From Chlorobiota bacterium (GTDB lineage: Bacteria > Bacteroidota > Bacteroidia > Bacteroidales > F082), in the NCBI GenBank assembly GCA_030596395.1, contig JAUVKF010000001.1:1-64000 (forward strand): a stretch of DNA of 64,000 bases. The letters are read 5' to 3'. Each line of letters starts with the position of its first letter. Within the stretch, counting starts at the first letter, position 1. Below the pieces are notes generated by a model. It did no database searches, was not told where the DNA came from, and saw only the letters and a program-made list of their open reading frames with translations. Position numbers and translations under genes: made by a program. Of this stretch, positions 51,246 through 60,141 are shown one piece after another.

Positions 51246-51818
51246 ATAATTAATCTCTTTGATTTCGAAGTAAGATTGAGGATGCAAACAAGCCGGGCAG
51301 GTTTTTGGTGCTTTTTTACCCTCGTGCAGGTATCCACAATTGCGGCACTTCCAAACGATAACGCCTTCTCTTTCAAAAACCATTCCGTCCTCAAGGTTTT
51401 TATGCAGTTTCAAATACCGGTTTTCATGCGCTTTTTCCACTTCAGCAATCATTCGGAATGCTACGGCAACCGCTTTAAATCCTTCTTTTTCTGCAATATC
51501 TGCAAACATTGGATAAAGCTCTGTCCATTCTTCATTTTCACCGGCAGCTGCGGCTTTCAGGTTTTCCATTGTGTTTCCGATTACGCCTGCAGGATAAGCA
51601 GCAGTAATTTCAACTACTCCACCTTCCAAAAATTTGAAGAATCGTTTTGCATGCTCTTTTTCATTCAAAGCGGTTTCGGCAAAGATTGCAGAGATTTGCT
51701 CAAGTCCTTCTTTTTTGGCTTGCTTTGCAAAATAATCATAACGCATTCTGGCCTGTGACTCACCGGCAAATGCTTTCAGCAGGTTCTGCTCTGTTTTTGT
51801 TCCTTTTAAACTGTTCAT
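51243..51818 (-). CDS. Rubrerythrin
   Basis: Rubrerythrin reduces hydrogen peroxide to water in anaerobes and microaerophiles. The 191-residue protein has the ferritin-like di-iron domain: [20 protein letters not shown] (about 14-33), the [16 protein letters not shown] helix (about 45-60) with the ExxH iron ligands, and [18 protein letters not shown] with a second ExxH. A C-terminal rubredoxin-like FeS4 domain (CRNCGY and CPACLHPQ, about 155-175) completes it. It belongs to the same leftward set as the Fur-like regulator and the flavin reductase-rubredoxin protein, which could supply its electrons. Confidence 0.95.
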   Translation of the reverse strand: MNSLKGTKTEQNLLKAFAGESQARMRYDYFAKQAKKEGLEQISAIFAETALNEKEHAKRFFKFLEGGVVEITAAYPAGVIGNTMENLKAAAAGENEEWTELYPMFADIAEKEGFKAVAVAFRMIAEVEKAHENRYLKLHKNLEDGMVFEREGVIVWKCRNCGYLHEGKKAPKTCPACLHPQSYFEIKEINY

Positions 51819-51928
51819 ACTTTATTTTGTTTTGGAGATTAATAATTTAAGTTTTCTTTGTTACAATGCTTCAATGATTAAATGGTTTTACATCAATCAT
51901 TATCTCATTAAATCATTACTTCATTTCC

Positions 51929-52645
51929 TCATTGCTTACTGAAATCTTCTTTTTCAGCATCACATATCGGACAGGTCCAGTCATCGGGCAAGTCCTCAAA
52001 CAGTGTTCCCGGTGGAATACCATTGTCAGGATCACCCTCAGCCGGGTCATACTCATAACCACACAGGTCGCACGAATAACTGCTTCCCGAAGATTGTGTT
52101 TCTGTTTGCACTACAGGTGCTTCTTCAGATAATTTTCCTTTGTCAATATATGTGGGAGCATTTTTAGGAGCCACACCTTTTTTCACATCCCGATAGTGTG
52201 AATAAGTCAGCGGTTCCTTTGATCCGTCAATAAGGTCATTTTTAACCATTTTTCCTATGAAGATAACATGTGAATTAAGTACAACTTCCTGTTCAACCTG
52301 GCAATCGAACCAGGCAATGCATTCGTCGGTAACTATTGGCGCCCCTGATTCAGCAATTATATAATTAACACCGTCAAATTTATTTATTGATGAACTGCTG
52401 TTGTAACCAAATTTGCCAATCAGTTCAGTACTTGTATTCTTATCTAATACTGATATTGAAAACGCATTACTTTTCCTGATGATATCAATACTGTAATTAT
52501 CCTTACTGCAACTGATTGCAAAACGGGGAGGGTCAGCTGTAACCTGGAAAGCAGTATTGGCAATATAACCGGCCAGCTTGCCTTTGTGTTGAGCACTAAT
52601 AATGTAAAGGCCATAGCTTACTTTGAAAAAGGCTTTAATGTTCAT
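51929..52645 (-). CDS. Flavin reductase-like domain fused to rubredoxin
   Basis: The 238-residue protein joins an FMN-binding flavin reductase-like domain (about 1-165, [20 protein letters not shown] and [15 protein letters not shown]) to a C-terminal rubredoxin (about 190-238, [20 protein letters not shown] and [15 protein letters not shown]) with four Cys for one iron. The N-terminal domain takes electrons from NAD(P)H-derived flavin and the rubredoxin could pass them to rubrerythrin, encoded 110 nt further downstream in the same orientation. It starts overlapping the Fur-type gene by 1 nt (TAATG), so translation is coupled. Confidence 0.9.
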   Translation of the reverse strand: MNIKAFFKVSYGLYIISAQHKGKLAGYIANTAFQVTADPPRFAISCSKDNYSIDIIRKSNAFSISVLDKNTSTELIGKFGYNSSSSINKFDGVNYIIAESGAPIVTDECIAWFDCQVEQEVVLNSHVIFIGKMVKNDLIDGSKEPLTYSHYRDVKKGVAPKNAPTYIDKGKLSEEAPVVQTETQSSGSSYSCDLCGYEYDPAEGDPDNGIPPGTLFEDLPDDWTCPICDAEKEDFSKQ

Positions 52646-53073
52646 TATTCGTTGTTTTTTGAGTGGTTGAATTTTCCAATGATCTGTATTTTAATATCTG
52701 AGATTTCAAATTCAGGAATTTGTTTCTTAGCCAGATGTTCTTTGACTAAGCGGTCGAGTTCGTCATCAAAATAATCCTCAATGCGATTATCATTTTCATC
52801 CTGTAAATGATGGTGTTTTAAAAGGATGGCATCATATCGCATAACACCAGAGAGCGTTTCTATTTTTCGGATAATCCCTTTATTAACAAATGTTTCAAGT
52901 ACTTTATAAATAGTACCTGTGGCAATGTTTGGATGGGTTTTTCTAATCCGGGTTAAAAGCTGATCTGCCGTGGGATGATTGCTGTTTATTACAGCCTCAA
53001 GTACCGCAATACGTTGAGGTGTAATTCTCAAACCCGCTTCCTTCAACCTTAATTGCAAATCACCTATTGTCAT
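52645..53073 (-). CDS. Fur-family regulator (PerR-like), missing the CxxC zinc site
   Basis: The 142-residue protein has the Fur N-terminal winged helix ([20 protein letters not shown], about 7-26, and [14 protein letters not shown], helix-turn-helix) and the C-terminal dimer domain with [20 protein letters not shown] (about 91-110). In most Fur and PerR proteins the region after HHH is HLICxxCG; here no Cys is present (QDEND), so the structural zinc site is lost or moved. It heads the flavin reductase-rubredoxin and rubrerythrin set and probably represses it until peroxide or metal status changes, as PerR does. A TAnnTTTG element is 45 nt upstream. Confidence 0.88.
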   Translation of the reverse strand: MTIGDLQLRLKEAGLRITPQRIAVLEAVINSNHPTADQLLTRIRKTHPNIATGTIYKVLETFVNKGIIRKIETLSGVMRYDAILLKHHHLQDENDNRIEDYFDDELDRLVKEHLAKKQIPEFEISDIKIQIIGKFNHSKNNE

Positions 53074-53117
53074 TGAGTAAAATAGCTATTTAAGAATAAT
53101 TCTCTTTTAAGAATTAT

Positions 53118-53125
53118 ACAAATTT
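53118..53125 (-). promoter_or_regulatory. -7 promoter element (TAAATTTG) for the Fur-like operon
   Basis: A TAnnTTTG match on the minus strand, 45 nt upstream of the ATG at 53073. The nearby AATTATA/TTAAGAATAATTCTCTTTTA region (about 53090-53115) contains AAGAATAATTCTC-like inverted sequences suggestive of a Fur/PerR box. Confidence 0.45.
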
Positions 53126-53220
53126 AATCAATTCACATGGCTTTGTCCAGTAAAAACCTGAGAAAAACATTCAAAAATTGAAATTGATAAGCGGTATAAA
53201 TAAGAAAGTAGTTGAACTGA

Positions 53221-54255
53221 CTACTCAAAACTCCTGGTAATATGCGATTGAAATCCTTCAGTAGCGAATGTATTGTAGTTCCCTTCTTTATCAGAATAAA
53301 TAAAAAAGGCTTCCAATCCTTCACTTTGACTCAGAAAAGACTTAGACTTTTCCAATCCCATCACCATAAACGCAGTGGCATAAGCATCGGCAACTGAAGC
53401 ATGATCAGCAATTACCGATGCACTTAATAAGGAATGTTGCACCGGATACCCGGTTTGTGGATCAATTGTATGAGAATACCTGACTCCATTTTCCTCATAA
53501 AACTTCCTGTAGTTTCCTGAAGTAGCCACACATTTATCCCTTAACTCAATAACAGCCTGTAAATCCCTACTATTATTCATTTTATCAGCGGGTTTTTCAA
53601 TACCCACTTTCCAGTAAGTTCCATCGGGTTTTTGTCCCCTTGCTTTCACTTCACCACCAATATCAACCAGGTAATTATCGATATTTTTGGTTTCTAACCA
53701 ATAACCTACCAGATCAACCGAATATCCCTGGGCAATGGCGTTAAAGTCAATGGCTATTCGCTCATCTTCTTTAAATAGCCAATCATTGTCAATATTCATT
53801 TTCTGATATCCTACAAATTGAAGAATTGAGTCGATGATCAGGCTGTCGACATTTCTGTTTTCATCAAAACCAAAACCCCATGCTTTAACTAAAGGACCAA
53901 CAGTAAAATCGAACGCGCCATTCGTGTTTTCGGCAACAGTTTTCGACAGTTTGAAAATTTCAATGAAATAAGTATCAAGCCGAACCGAAGTGTCATTGTT
54001 ATTCACTTTTGAGATAACTGAATTTGGAACCCACAACGAAACTGACTGATCAAAATCATTGAGTAGAGAATCAATTTCATACTGTAAGTTGCGGTTCAAA
54101 CTGTCATAGTAGGATATGGCGTAGTAAGTTCCCTGTGCTTCACCGAGCAGTTTTACAGGCTTGTTCTCTTGCTGAAATGTGCAAGAAGAAAGAAATAATA
54201 GTATAAAAAAGGGGAGCTGGTACTTCTGTAATTTCTGTTCTACATGATTATACAT
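53221..54255 (-). CDS. apbE: FAD:protein FMN transferase, lipoprotein
   Basis: ApbE attaches FMN from FAD to a Thr of target proteins on the outer face of the inner membrane. The 344-residue protein has a lipoprotein signal (FFILLFLSSCTFQQ, Cys about 26). Motifs: GTYYAISYYDS, DFNAIAQGYSVDLVGYW (about 165-181), VDIGGEVKARGQKP (about 191-204), ATSGNYRKFYEENG, and SHTIDPQTGYPVQ (about 262-274), which bind FAD and Mg. The NQR subunits NqrB and NqrC need this modification (motif SGATP and SGGT in this window). The outer-membrane-like gene upstream is 18 nt away in the same operon, and nqrF lies beyond it, so apbE is coregulated or at least adjacent to its targets. Confidence 0.93.
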   Translation of the reverse strand: MYNHVEQKLQKYQLPFFILLFLSSCTFQQENKPVKLLGEAQGTYYAISYYDSLNRNLQYEIDSLLNDFDQSVSLWVPNSVISKVNNNDTSVRLDTYFIEIFKLSKTVAENTNGAFDFTVGPLVKAWGFGFDENRNVDSLIIDSILQFVGYQKMNIDNDWLFKEDERIAIDFNAIAQGYSVDLVGYWLETKNIDNYLVDIGGEVKARGQKPDGTYWKVGIEKPADKMNNSRDLQAVIELRDKCVATSGNYRKFYEENGVRYSHTIDPQTGYPVQHSLLSASVIADHASVADAYATAFMVMGLEKSKSFLSQSEGLEAFFIYSDKEGNYNTFATEGFQSHITRSFE

Positions 54256-54273
54256 TCTTTGGCCTTCCTCCTC

Positions 54274-55011
54274 TTAAAACCGGTACGAGAGGTTAAATGA
54301 AAAGGCAGCAGTTGTTTTCATTTCCTCATTGTGTTGTCCGGCTTCAGGAAAATAACGGATACCCAATGATAAAACAGCAGCCAGGCTCAACGGCTGGATA
54401 GGACTGAAAATTACCCCGTTATTAATAAGCAGTTTTCCATAAAATGAGTCTGGATTAATTTGATTATCGTTATTATGGTGATTATCATGACCAGTACCAA
54501 CTCTAATTCCAGGTCCCAGAAAATAACGGATTTTCCCCTGTCCTGTCGGGTAGAAATTAAAGTTTAAACCGCTATAAAACTTACTAATTACAAAATCGTC
54601 GTTTACATTAATGTGTGTCGCATACCCTAAAGAAAAGGGAATCTGAATACCGACTTTACCGTTACTTATGATACGCTCGTAAGAAATTGTAAAATTACTT
54701 ATAACAAGGTCGAATAAGTGGAAAGTAATCAGGTTCTTCTTGAAGTCGTAGGTGTTAATAATTTTTGTCTTTTTTTGAAGGAGTCTGACTTCACCATTTT
54801 CATAGGTAATTAAATTGACCCGGTCAGGATTGATTATATAAACCTGTCCGTCATCTGCATCATAGTTTTCGTACCTGATTTCAGCGGCAGTAATCTTAAT
54901 ATTTTTCGCAGCTATCCGCTTTTGCTGATCGCGAAAGTAAATGTAATCCTGGGCGAAAAGACCTGAGGAAAATACAAGAAACAGAACAAAAAGGATAGTG
55001 AGATTTTTCAT
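54274..55011 (-). CDS. Secreted outer-membrane beta-barrel protein, unknown function
   Basis: The 245-residue protein has a signal peptide (MKNLTILFVLFLVFSSGLFA). An N-terminal strand region (about 22-85, AAEIRYENYDADDGQVYIIN) precedes a series of amphipathic strands (SNFTISYERIISNGKVGIQI, SGLNFNFYPTGQGKIRYFLG, AVLSLGIRYFPEAG) ending in an aromatic-tailed FNLSYRF. This predicts a small outer-membrane barrel. A His/Asn-rich stretch (GHDNHHNNDN) near residue 180 may bind metal, but is low complexity. It precedes apbE in the same operon; the function is unknown. Confidence 0.7.
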   Translation of the reverse strand: MKNLTILFVLFLVFSSGLFAQDYIYFRDQQKRIAAKNIKITAAEIRYENYDADDGQVYIINPDRVNLITYENGEVRLLQKKTKIINTYDFKKNLITFHLFDLVISNFTISYERIISNGKVGIQIPFSLGYATHINVNDDFVISKFYSGLNFNFYPTGQGKIRYFLGPGIRVGTGHDNHHNNDNQINPDSFYGKLLINNGVIFSPIQPLSLAAVLSLGIRYFPEAGQHNEEMKTTAAFSFNLSYRF

Positions 55012-55131
55012 TGTGTTGTTATTTTATTAGGGAATAATAATCATTATTTATATAAAGACAATTTTCAGCAGAAATAGTTGCTTAAAAACAAGAGAGCAAT
55101 TCAATTTTTCAAATCGCCCCTTTATTAAGTT

Positions 55132-56403
55132 TTATCCGCCGAAATCATCAAATGCAATCATCTCTTCCGGCACACCCAGGTCGTCCAGCATTTTCTGAAC
55201 GGCATCATTCATCATTGGCGGGCCACAGAGATAATATTCAATATCTTCCGGTTCGGGATGATTTTTCAGGTAATTGTCATAGATCACCTGGTGAATAAAT
55301 CCGGTATAACCTTTCCAATTATCTGCTTCTATTGGTTCCGACAAGGCAACATTAAATTTAAAATTAGGATTATTTTTCTCAATTTTCTCGAAATCATCCA
55401 TATAGAACAATTCTCGCGAAGACCGGCCACCATACCAGAAAGTAGCTTTTCTTTTTGTGTGCTTTGTATCAAACTGATCAAAAATGTGAGAACGCATTGG
55501 CGCCATTCCTGCTCCACCACCAATAAACATCATCTCACGTTCAGTATCTTTTATAAAGAATTCACCATAAGGTCCTGATATCGTTACCTTATCGCCTGGT
55601 TTACGCGAGAATACAAAAGATGAACAAATTCCTGGATTAACATTCATCCAGCCATTCTTTTTCCTGTCAAATGGTGGTGTTGCAATCCTGATATTCAACA
55701 TTACGACATTACCTTCTGCCGGATGGTTTGCCATTGAGTAAGCACGATAAATCGGTTCGGGATTTTTCATCTTCAAATCCCACAGTTTGAATTTATCCCA
55801 CTCATCGCGATATTCCTCTTCAACATCCATATCTTTAAAATCAACAAAAACTTTCGGCACATCAATTTGAATGTAACCGCCAGATTTGAAATCAAGTGTT
55901 TCTCCTTCAGGCAACTTCACAACAAACTCTTTAATAAATGTTGCAACATTATGATTTGAAACAACTTCACACTCCCACTTCTTAATTCCAAATATCTCAG
56001 GTGGAACCTGGATACTCATATCATTTCGAACCTTTACCTGGCATGCGAGCCGCCAGTCACTCATTTGTTCCTTCCGGGTGAAAAACCCTTTTTCAGTAGG
56101 CAAAATGGTTCCGGCGCCTTCGGGTACTTGCACACGGCACATACCACAGGTTCCTCCTCCACCGCATGCTGAAGGAATAAATATTTTTTGCGCCGAAAGC
56201 GTTGAAAGCAGTGTATTACCAGGATCGGTTTCTATTTCTTTCTCATCATTGATATTTATCATTACTTTTCCCTGGGGCATCAATTTCTTCCTGGCATACA
56301 GTAAGATACTGACCAGTAAAAGGGTAACTACAAGAAAAATAACAATACTTACCAGAATAACCGTTCCTATACCAATTTGCAACAAAGTCATGTTGATATA
56401 CAT
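55132..56403 (-). CDS. nqrF: Na+-NQR subunit F (NADH dehydrogenase, FAD and 2Fe-2S)
   Basis: NqrF accepts electrons from NADH. The 423-residue protein has an N-terminal membrane helix (about 10-35) and a plant-type 2Fe-2S domain (SACGGGGTCGMCRVQV and LACQVKVRN; the Cys spacing C-x5-C-x2-C plus the distal Cys). An FAD-binding domain (YRAYSMANHPAEGN) and an NADH-binding domain (MFIGGGAGMAPMRSHIFDQF, then YYLCGPPMMNDAVQ) follow. It is last in the nqr operon, with nqrE 9 nt upstream. Confidence 0.96.
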   Translation of the reverse strand: MYINMTLLQIGIGTVILVSIVIFLVVTLLLVSILLYARKKLMPQGKVMININDEKEIETDPGNTLLSTLSAQKIFIPSACGGGGTCGMCRVQVPEGAGTILPTEKGFFTRKEQMSDWRLACQVKVRNDMSIQVPPEIFGIKKWECEVVSNHNVATFIKEFVVKLPEGETLDFKSGGYIQIDVPKVFVDFKDMDVEEEYRDEWDKFKLWDLKMKNPEPIYRAYSMANHPAEGNVVMLNIRIATPPFDRKKNGWMNVNPGICSSFVFSRKPGDKVTISGPYGEFFIKDTEREMMFIGGGAGMAPMRSHIFDQFDTKHTKRKATFWYGGRSSRELFYMDDFEKIEKNNPNFKFNVALSEPIEADNWKGYTGFIHQVIYDNYLKNHPEPEDIEYYLCGPPMMNDAVQKMLDDLGVPEEMIAFDDFGG

Positions 56404-56412
56404 TTAAAGTGA

Positions 56413-57030
56413 CTACAATTTAATTCCAAGAAAACTCATAAAAGCGATACCCATCAAGCCGGTAATAATAAAAGTAATACCTAAACCCCGCAGTGCCGGT
56501 GGTACATTTGAATAACGAATCTTTTCGCGAATAGCAGCAATACCAATAATTGCAAGGAAGAACCCTACTCCGCTTCCAAGGCCAAATGATGTAGCCTGAG
56601 CAAGATTTTGGTATTCCCTTTCCTGCATAAACAGTGAACCTCCTAAAATTGCACAGTTAACTGCGATTAGGGGAAGGAAGATACCCAGTGATGCATAAAG
56701 TGCCGGAGAATATTTCTCTACCACCATCTCAACCAATTGAACCATTGAGGCAATTATGGCAATAAAAAGGATAAAGCTCAGGAAACTCAAGTCAACACCA
56801 GCAAATTCGGGATCGAGCCAAGCTAAAGCACCAGCCTTTAAAACATACTCATTCAATAAATAATCAACCGGTACTGTTATTCCCAGTACAAATGTAACTG
56901 CAAGGCCAAGGCCGAATGAAGTATCAACAGTTTTAGAGACAGCAAGATATGAACACATGCCCAGGAAATAGGCAAATACCATGTTGTCGATAAAAATGGA
57001 TTTAATAAATATGTTAAATATTTCTTGCAT
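56413..57030 (-). CDS. nqrE: Na+-NQR subunit E (ion-translocating membrane subunit)
   Basis: The 205-residue integral membrane protein has six helices and the shared NqrDE/RnfAE fold: MVFAYFLGMCSYLAVSK (helix 1, about 17-33), INSIDE-type loop LNEYVLKAGALAWLD, and the C-terminal NVPPALRGLGITFIITGLMG. A conserved Cys in the first helix (GMCSYL) and in the half-membrane loop (VNCAILGG, about 123-130) binds the iron site shared with NqrD. It is separated from nqrD by an inserted four-helix-bundle gene, which is abnormal for the operon. Confidence 0.95.
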   Translation of the reverse strand: MQEIFNIFIKSIFIDNMVFAYFLGMCSYLAVSKTVDTSFGLGLAVTFVLGITVPVDYLLNEYVLKAGALAWLDPEFAGVDLSFLSFILFIAIIASMVQLVEMVVEKYSPALYASLGIFLPLIAVNCAILGGSLFMQEREYQNLAQATSFGLGSGVGFFLAIIGIAAIREKIRYSNVPPALRGLGITFIITGLMGIAFMSFLGIKL

Positions 57031-57047
57031 GATCGTACGTTTTTCAA

Positions 57048-57096
57048 TTGATACTTGATTCCAGATATTTGATACTTGATATTAGATTCAAGATTT
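57048..57096. repeat. Left 7-bp repeat array flanking the inserted gene
   Basis: Seven heptads with consensus TTGATAC/T (TTGATAC, TTGATTC, CAGATAT, TTGATAC, TTGATAT, TAGATTC, AAGATTT) lie between nqrE and the four-helix-bundle gene. The array is the degenerate inverse of the heptads at 57514-57555 (TGGATAC on the opposite strand). Confidence 0.65.
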
Positions 57097-57122
57097 TACT
57101 TTCTAATGATTTCATTCATTTT

Positions 57123-57500
57123 TTATTTATCAAACTTGTTATGACCTTTGTTTAATGCGTCTAGAAACCTATTCATTTTTTTACCCAATAATTCAATTCG
57201 TGAATGCAAATCAAAATACACTTCTTCATTGGTAAAAGATTTTGTTTCAAAGAGTGTTTCAAGATGGTCTAAAGTTTCATCATTTGAGCTTAGTGCATAT
57301 ACAATGAATTTAATAAAGTCCTGCTTATATATTCTTCTCCCGTATCCCTCTACAATTGTTGATTTTACTGACTTACTCGACCTTCTTATCTGACTACCTT
57401 CTTCATACATCTCAAATTTAGGTAGCGTCAATGACATCGCATGGAGATCTATCACCAATCCTCTTGCCAATTGCCATATTTCTAATTTCTTATAACTCAT
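57123..57500 (-). CDS. IVS/S23-type four-helix-bundle protein, inserted in the nqr operon
   Basis: The 125-residue protein has the signature of the 23S rRNA intervening-sequence protein family: [20 protein letters not shown] (about 5-24), [19 protein letters not shown] (about 37-55), [20 protein letters not shown] (about 62-81) and a helical C-terminus. This family (four-helix bundle, related to the Avd accessory protein of diversity-generating retroelements) occurs within 23S rRNA IVS elements and scattered in genomes; its function is unresolved. Here it splits nqrD from nqrE, runs in the same direction, and is bracketed by heptad repeat arrays at 57048-57096 and 57514-57555. The frame is intact. 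Confidence 0.85.
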   Translation of the reverse strand: MSYKKLEIWQLARGLVIDLHAMSLTLPKFEMYEEGSQIRRSSKSVKSTIVEGYGRRIYKQDFIKFIVYALSSNDETLDHLETLFETKSFTNEEVYFDLHSRIELLGKKMNRFLDALNKGHNKFDK

Positions 57501-57513
57501 TTAACATTTCAAT

Positions 57514-57555
57514 ATCCAGTATCCAGCATCCAGTATCCAGCATCCAGCATCCAGT
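57514..57555. repeat. Right 7-bp repeat array (ATCCAGY x6)
   Basis: Six perfect-period heptads, ATCCAGT, ATCCAGC, ATCCAGT, ATCCAGC, ATCCAGC, ATCCAGT, abut the nqrD stop codon. Read on the minus strand they give TGGATAC/TGGATGC units that differ from the left array (TTGATAC) by one or two bases. Confidence 0.8.
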
Positions 57556-58212
57556 TTAATTTTCTTCTATCAATTCCCTGTTTCTATATCTCTGAACCCA
57601 AATAATAACACCAACAGTAATCAAGGCCATTGGTGGTAGAATCATAAGGCCATTATTCTGGTACCCAAAATCGTAAAAACCCTCAGGTACGATTTGTAAG
57701 CCAAAAACTGTTCCTGAGCCAAGTAACTCCCTGAAAAAGGCTACAATTACAAGGATAATACCATAACCCAGGGCATTACCGATTCCATCAAGGAAGGCTG
57801 GCCATGGCTTGTTTCCCATCGCAAATGCTTCAAGGCGACCCATAATGATACAGTTGGTAATGATCAACCCGACAAATACGGAGAGTTGTTTACTAACATC
57901 ATAAACAAAAGCTTTTAAAACCTGGTCGACAAGAATAACCATTGTAGCGATTACAACCAGTTGAACAATAATCCTGATGCGGGGTGGTAACCCATTTCTT
58001 AGTAATGATATAATCACATTGGAAACAGCCAGAACCACTATTACCGAAATGGACATAACGATGGCCGGCTTTAGTTTAGCAGTTACAGCAAGTGCTGAAC
58101 AAATACCAAGTACCTGCACAGTGATTGGGTTATTTGCACCTAAAGGTTCTTTAATTAGCCTTAAATTTTTTGCCGAGAACAGTGGTTCACGTTCTTTTTT
58201 CTCTGTGCTCAT
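57556..58212 (-). CDS. nqrD: Na+-NQR subunit D (ion-translocating membrane subunit)
   Basis: The 218-residue membrane subunit pairs with NqrE. The N-terminus is soluble (REPLFSAKNLRLIKEPLGAN); helix 1 holds the conserved Cys in VLGICSALAVT and a second Cys lies in the half-helix TNCIIMGRLEAFAMG (about 124-138), both ligands of the shared Fe. The sequence ends in the heptad array. It follows nqrC by only 3 nt, in contrast with its broken link to nqrE. Confidence 0.95.
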   Translation of the reverse strand: MSTEKKEREPLFSAKNLRLIKEPLGANNPITVQVLGICSALAVTAKLKPAIVMSISVIVVLAVSNVIISLLRNGLPPRIRIIVQLVVIATMVILVDQVLKAFVYDVSKQLSVFVGLIITNCIIMGRLEAFAMGNKPWPAFLDGIGNALGYGIILVIVAFFRELLGSGTVFGLQIVPEGFYDFGYQNNGLMILPPMALITVGVIIWVQRYRNRELIEEN

Positions 58213-58215
58213 CTC

Positions 58216-58953
58216 TTATTTTTGTTTTTCGATATACGGTAAATAACTCTCTAATACATCCTTAAGCATGTCGTTTACACTATTACTGGTTATGGTTCCA
58301 CCAGAGATGGCATCCACACCATGAATTTGTTGATTCTGCGGCAGTATCTTAACCCCACCTTTAACAACCATTACAGAGGTAAACTCATTATTGGAATCAA
58401 AAATTTGCTTACCGATAAATTGCTCGGTAAAATCATCTGTAGTAATTTCAGCTCCTAATCCGGGGGTTTCGGCTTTGTGGCCGAAAGTAACACCAACAAT
58501 GGTATTTAAATCATTGCCCAACGCTATATTACCCCAAACAGGGCCCCAGAGGCCAGTACCAAGAAGTGGAAAAATGTAGATAACCTCCCCTTTGTTCTTA
58601 ACTTTATAAATTGGTAATTCAAAATCTTCCCCTTTTGATTTAAGATAAAGTTGCTCCTTCATATTGAGTTTAAAGGCTGCGCCATTTTCTTTGCTACCAT
58701 CGGTAAGTGATTCAACAACATTGCCATTCTGGTCAACTACAATCGCCTCGGTAACATACTCATTGAATTTATTGATTGTCTCTTCTTTCTCAACACCTTC
58801 AATTTTAGCAGAAGATAAAATACCACCCATTTTCTCAATCGCCATATTGCGCTCCTGAAATGGCTTCAAAAGCATAGCCGCAGTAGACAACAACGCAGCC
58901 GCAATTATCACCATGATGGCAGCATACCTGAAAATATATCCGTTACTATACAT
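58216..58953 (-). CDS. nqrC: Na+-NQR subunit C (covalent FMN)
   Basis: NqrC is anchored by one N-terminal helix (about 8-30) with the rest in the periplasm. The covalent FMN attaches to the Thr of the SGGTIT motif (about 221-227, DAISGGTITSNSVNDML), in the position of the SGAT consensus; the first Ala is replaced by Gly. Other motifs are GLWGPVWGNIALGNDL and VGVTFGHKAETPGLGAEI. ApbE, encoded 4 kb away, should perform the modification. Confidence 0.95.
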   Translation of the reverse strand: MYSNGYIFRYAAIMVIIAAALLSTAAMLLKPFQERNMAIEKMGGILSSAKIEGVEKEETINKFNEYVTEAIVVDQNGNVVESLTDGSKENGAAFKLNMKEQLYLKSKGEDFELPIYKVKNKGEVIYIFPLLGTGLWGPVWGNIALGNDLNTIVGVTFGHKAETPGLGAEITTDDFTEQFIGKQIFDSNNEFTSVMVVKGGVKILPQNQQIHGVDAISGGTITSNSVNDMLKDVLESYLPYIEKQK

Positions 58954-58972
58954 AATAGTGCAATTTTATTTT

Positions 58973-60118
58973 TTAACTTGTTACAGCTTTCAGGCGTTTA
59001 AGCCTACGTTTAATATTCGCTTCGATCACATAGTGATCAATTAATGGTGCAAATACATTCATCAGCAAAATTGCAAGCATTACACCTTCGGGATAGGCAG
59101 GGTTAAATACCCTGATCAATACAGCGATCATCCCGATAAGGAACCCATAGATATACATTCCTTTTTTGGTTTGCGCTGCTGTTACAGGATCAGTAGCCAT
59201 AAATACGGCTCCAAAAGCAAAACCACCCATAACCAGATGATAGTGAGCTGGTAGATCCATATATTCATTTAATCCCCACAGGTTAAATAACAACCCCATT
59301 ACATAACCCCCTGCAAAAACTGTCAGCATCACCCGCCAGTTTCCAATGCCTGTGGCCAGTAAAATTATAGCGCCAATCAGGATCATCAGTGTGGATGTTT
59401 CCCCATTTGATCCCGGAATAAAACCCATGAACATATCAAATACTGAAGGCAGGTTATCGAAATTCCCCACCAGTGCATCACCCATAGGTGTAGCACCTGA
59501 AAATGCATCAGCTTTATCTGCGATCCAAACTTTGTCACCGGATATATCACTCGGATAAGCAAAGAACAGGAAAGCACGTGCCAGCAATGCCGGATTCAGG
59601 ATATTCATTCCTGAACCTCCAAAAACTTCCTTACCAAATATTACAGCAAATGCAACTGCCAGCGCCACCTGCCATAATGGGGTTTCTGGTGGAACGATCA
59701 TCGGGATCAAAAGGCCTGTAACAAAAAACCCCTCTGCTACTTCATGATTCCTGATCTGGGCGAATAGAATTTCAATCCCCAGGCCTACACCATAAGAAAT
59801 AATGATTATCGGCAACATTTTGAGGAAGCCATAAAAAAACATAGTCCAGAAATCCGGACTCTCCCCTATTGAAAGAAAATGCTGGTAACCAATATTCCAC
59901 ATGCCGAAAAACAGGGCTGGCAGCAAGGCAATAAATACCACGATCATTGTCCTTTTCATATCGATTGCATCCCGGATGTGTGCACCTTTTTTTGTTACAG
60001 TATCGGGCACATACATCAAGGTTTCCACGGAATCGAACATGGAATTAAGTTTTTCAAACTTTCCTCCTTTTTCGAAATGGGGTTTTTGTTTATCTAAAAA
60101 ATTTCTTAATGCTTTCAT
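58973..60118 (-). CDS. nqrB: Na+-NQR subunit B (covalent FMN, riboflavin, quinone site)
   Basis: The 381-residue membrane subunit has about ten helices. The FMN-attachment motif is DAFSGATPMGDAL (about 210-222; Thr target in SGATP). GKEVFGGSGMNILNPALLAR (about 168-187) and HYHLVMGGFAFGAVFMATDP (about 284-303) are hallmark motifs of the NqrB/RnfD family. It oxidises the flavin chain and reduces quinone, coupled to sodium export. It is followed by nqrC after 19 nt and preceded by nqrA. Confidence 0.96.
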   Translation of the reverse strand: MKALRNFLDKQKPHFEKGGKFEKLNSMFDSVETLMYVPDTVTKKGAHIRDAIDMKRTMIVVFIALLPALFFGMWNIGYQHFLSIGESPDFWTMFFYGFLKMLPIIIISYGVGLGIEILFAQIRNHEVAEGFFVTGLLIPMIVPPETPLWQVALAVAFAVIFGKEVFGGSGMNILNPALLARAFLFFAYPSDISGDKVWIADKADAFSGATPMGDALVGNFDNLPSVFDMFMGFIPGSNGETSTLMILIGAIILLATGIGNWRVMLTVFAGGYVMGLLFNLWGLNEYMDLPAHYHLVMGGFAFGAVFMATDPVTAAQTKKGMYIYGFLIGMIAVLIRVFNPAYPEGVMLAILLMNVFAPLIDHYVIEANIKRRLKRLKAVTS

Positions 60119-60141
60119 GCAGTATATACTTCTGAAATTTA

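Noticed and set aside
51276-51758. 160-codon plus-strand frame over rubrerythrin
   Set aside because: It overlaps all of a conserved rubrerythrin gene; the Cys and Phe-rich composition is that of a frame shadow.
57514-57555. Heptad array considered as a CRISPR array or minisatellite
   Set aside because: There are no spacers and the period is 7 bp, so it is not CRISPR. I report it as a flanking repeat.
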